Under the pieces are notes generated by a model. That model made no database searches and was not told the DNA's origin. It worked only from the letters and a program-made list of their open reading frames with translations. The translations under genes were made by a program, and so were the position numbers. A stretch of DNA of 6,296 bases from Chloroflexota bacterium (GTDB lineage: Bacteria; Chloroflexota; Dehalococcoidia; DSTF01; RBG-16-68-14), in the NCBI GenBank assembly GCA_022573935.1, contig JACZTE010000063.1, forward strand, positions 1 to 6,296, in the 5' to 3' direction. Shown in pieces: positions 5,819-6,296 of this stretch (position 1 is its first letter; each line of letters starts with the position of its first letter).

Positions 5819-6144
5819 AGCTCTTCCTTCACCAGTGAATCGACCGCGAACTCGAAGTAGGTCGCCGCTTCGGAGAAGGCGAACGTTTCGCGGTCCCACT
5901 GGACTTCGGGCGGCTCGCCTTCCTTCCGCTCCATCCGAGCGCCCAGGCGGGGAAACTGCATGATAATTACTCGCCCCATCAGCCCTTCCATCAGCTCCGG
6001 CTTCCGGCGCAACAGCTCCAGGTAGGCGTCCGCCGACCGCCGCACTACGTCCGCGTAGTTGCCGGAGCGCAGCGAGGCGTGAGCCGCCGCCATCGACTCC
6101 CGTAGCTGCTCGTCCTTGATGCGCTCGACCTTGGTTGCAGGCAC
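5815..6144 (-). CDS. Unrecognised 109-aa protein behind the flavin monooxygenase gene
   Basis: I do not recognise this family. The GTG at 6144 is chosen over an upstream ATG at 6222 because GAGGGAG (plus 6153-6159) stands eight bases before it, and the longer form would overlap the preceding gene and begin with an Arg-rich stretch read from that gene's other frame. The protein (MPATKVERIKDEQL...) appears helical and soluble: a central stretch (HASLRSGNYADVVRRSADAYLELLRR, 22-47) resembles a helical-hairpin repeat such as TPR or HEPN, then a short hydrophobic strand GRVIIMQFPRLG (57-68), and a C-terminal helix (FSEAATYFEFAVDSLVKEEL). There is no signal peptide or catalytic motif. It begins 23 bases after the monooxygenase stop and is likely co-transcribed, so an accessory or partner role is conceivable. 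Its stop lies in the tandem repeat. Confidence 0.72.
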   Translation of the reverse strand: MPATKVERIKDEQLRESMAAAHASLRSGNYADVVRRSADAYLELLRRKPELMEGLMGRVIIMQFPRLGARMERKEGEPPEVQWDRETFAFSEAATYFEFAVDSLVKEEL

Positions 6145-6167
6145 GATACGGACTCCCTCGTGTCGCG

Positions 6168-6296
6168 CTAGATCGATGAGTTGACTTCGTATTCGACGCC
6201 GGCGAGCTGCTCTTCCCGCCATTTCTGGTGATGCTTGTGGCGCTCCTTGAACTCGGGCAGCACCTCGGTGCCGAAGCGCTGGATAGAGTCCATGAT
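6168..6296 (-). CDS. C-terminal end of a luciferase-like flavin monooxygenase (LLM class)
   Basis: Only the last 42 residues are in the window; the gene continues past the right edge. The visible start IMDSIQRFGTEVLPEFKERH is the usual closing helix of LLM-class, F420- or FMN-dependent oxidoreductases (pattern SI-x-x-FG-x-EV-x-P-x-F), followed by a charged His/Lys/Glu tail ending in EYEVNSSI and a TAG at 6168-6170. Such enzymes oxidise diverse organic substrates, often in catabolic clusters with dehydrogenases and CoA enzymes, which fits the neighbours. The call rests on a short segment and context; the catalytic barrel is not visible. Confidence 0.65.
   Translation of the reverse strand: MMDSIQRFGTEVLPEFKERHKHHQKWREEQLAGVEYEVNSSI

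Noticed and set aside
5705..5899. Short minus-strand frame across the tandem repeat
   Set aside because: Its repeated peptide (IGHRYAQMDTDGAV and similar) simply translates the DNA repeat, and it overlaps the 109-aa gene.

Overview
The window is a piece of a high-GC bacterial chromosome whose recognisable genes act on acyl-CoA and redox substrates: a family III CoA-transferase, a probable double hot-dog thioesterase-like protein, a crotonase, a short-chain dehydrogenase and the tail of a luciferase-like flavin monooxygenase. Nothing in it marks a phage, plasmid or transposase. The gene mix, the strong GC bias and the many short intergenic palindromes would fit an environmental Chloroflexota (Dehalococcoidia/SAR202-like) genome. 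An actinobacterium remains possible, and no phylogenetic marker gene is present to decide.

Layout. On the plus strand, the left edge cuts a gene whose visible start looks like the end of a DUF4062 domain; it has visibly lower GC than its neighbours and ends at 1270. A GC-rich spacer with a small direct repeat and a perfect TATAAT follows. Then come the CaiB/BaiF CoA-transferase (1362-2591) and a hot-dog protein (2588-3316), joined by a GTGA stop/start overlap. A 30-codon ORF begins inside the stop of the hot-dog gene and ends in a palindromic repeat. The 269-base gap 3317-3585 holds two inverted, oppositely oriented hairpin repeats and a 15-bp dyad. A small bacterial PH-like protein (3586-3993) closes the plus-strand half.

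The right half (4042-6296) is all on the minus strand, so the two halves converge at 3994-4041. In transcription order it reads: end of a flavin monooxygenase (window edge to 6168), an unrecognised 109-aa protein (6144-5815), a tandem repeat of two 48/49-bp units, a short-chain dehydrogenase (5671-4886) and a crotonase (4866-4042). The gaps of 23 and 19 bases, each with a clear ribosome binding site, suggest co-transcription within each pair.

The genes read as two small catabolic modules: one that moves CoA onto or off an organic acid, and one that could carry out oxidation and double-bond chemistry on an acyl-CoA. The substrates cannot be named from sequence. The most unusual content is the short repeats: one lies in frame inside the CoA-transferase, two form an inverted pair, a diverged copy lies just past the PH-like gene, and a tandem array runs into the stop codon of the 109-aa gene. 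No clear new multi-gene system was found.
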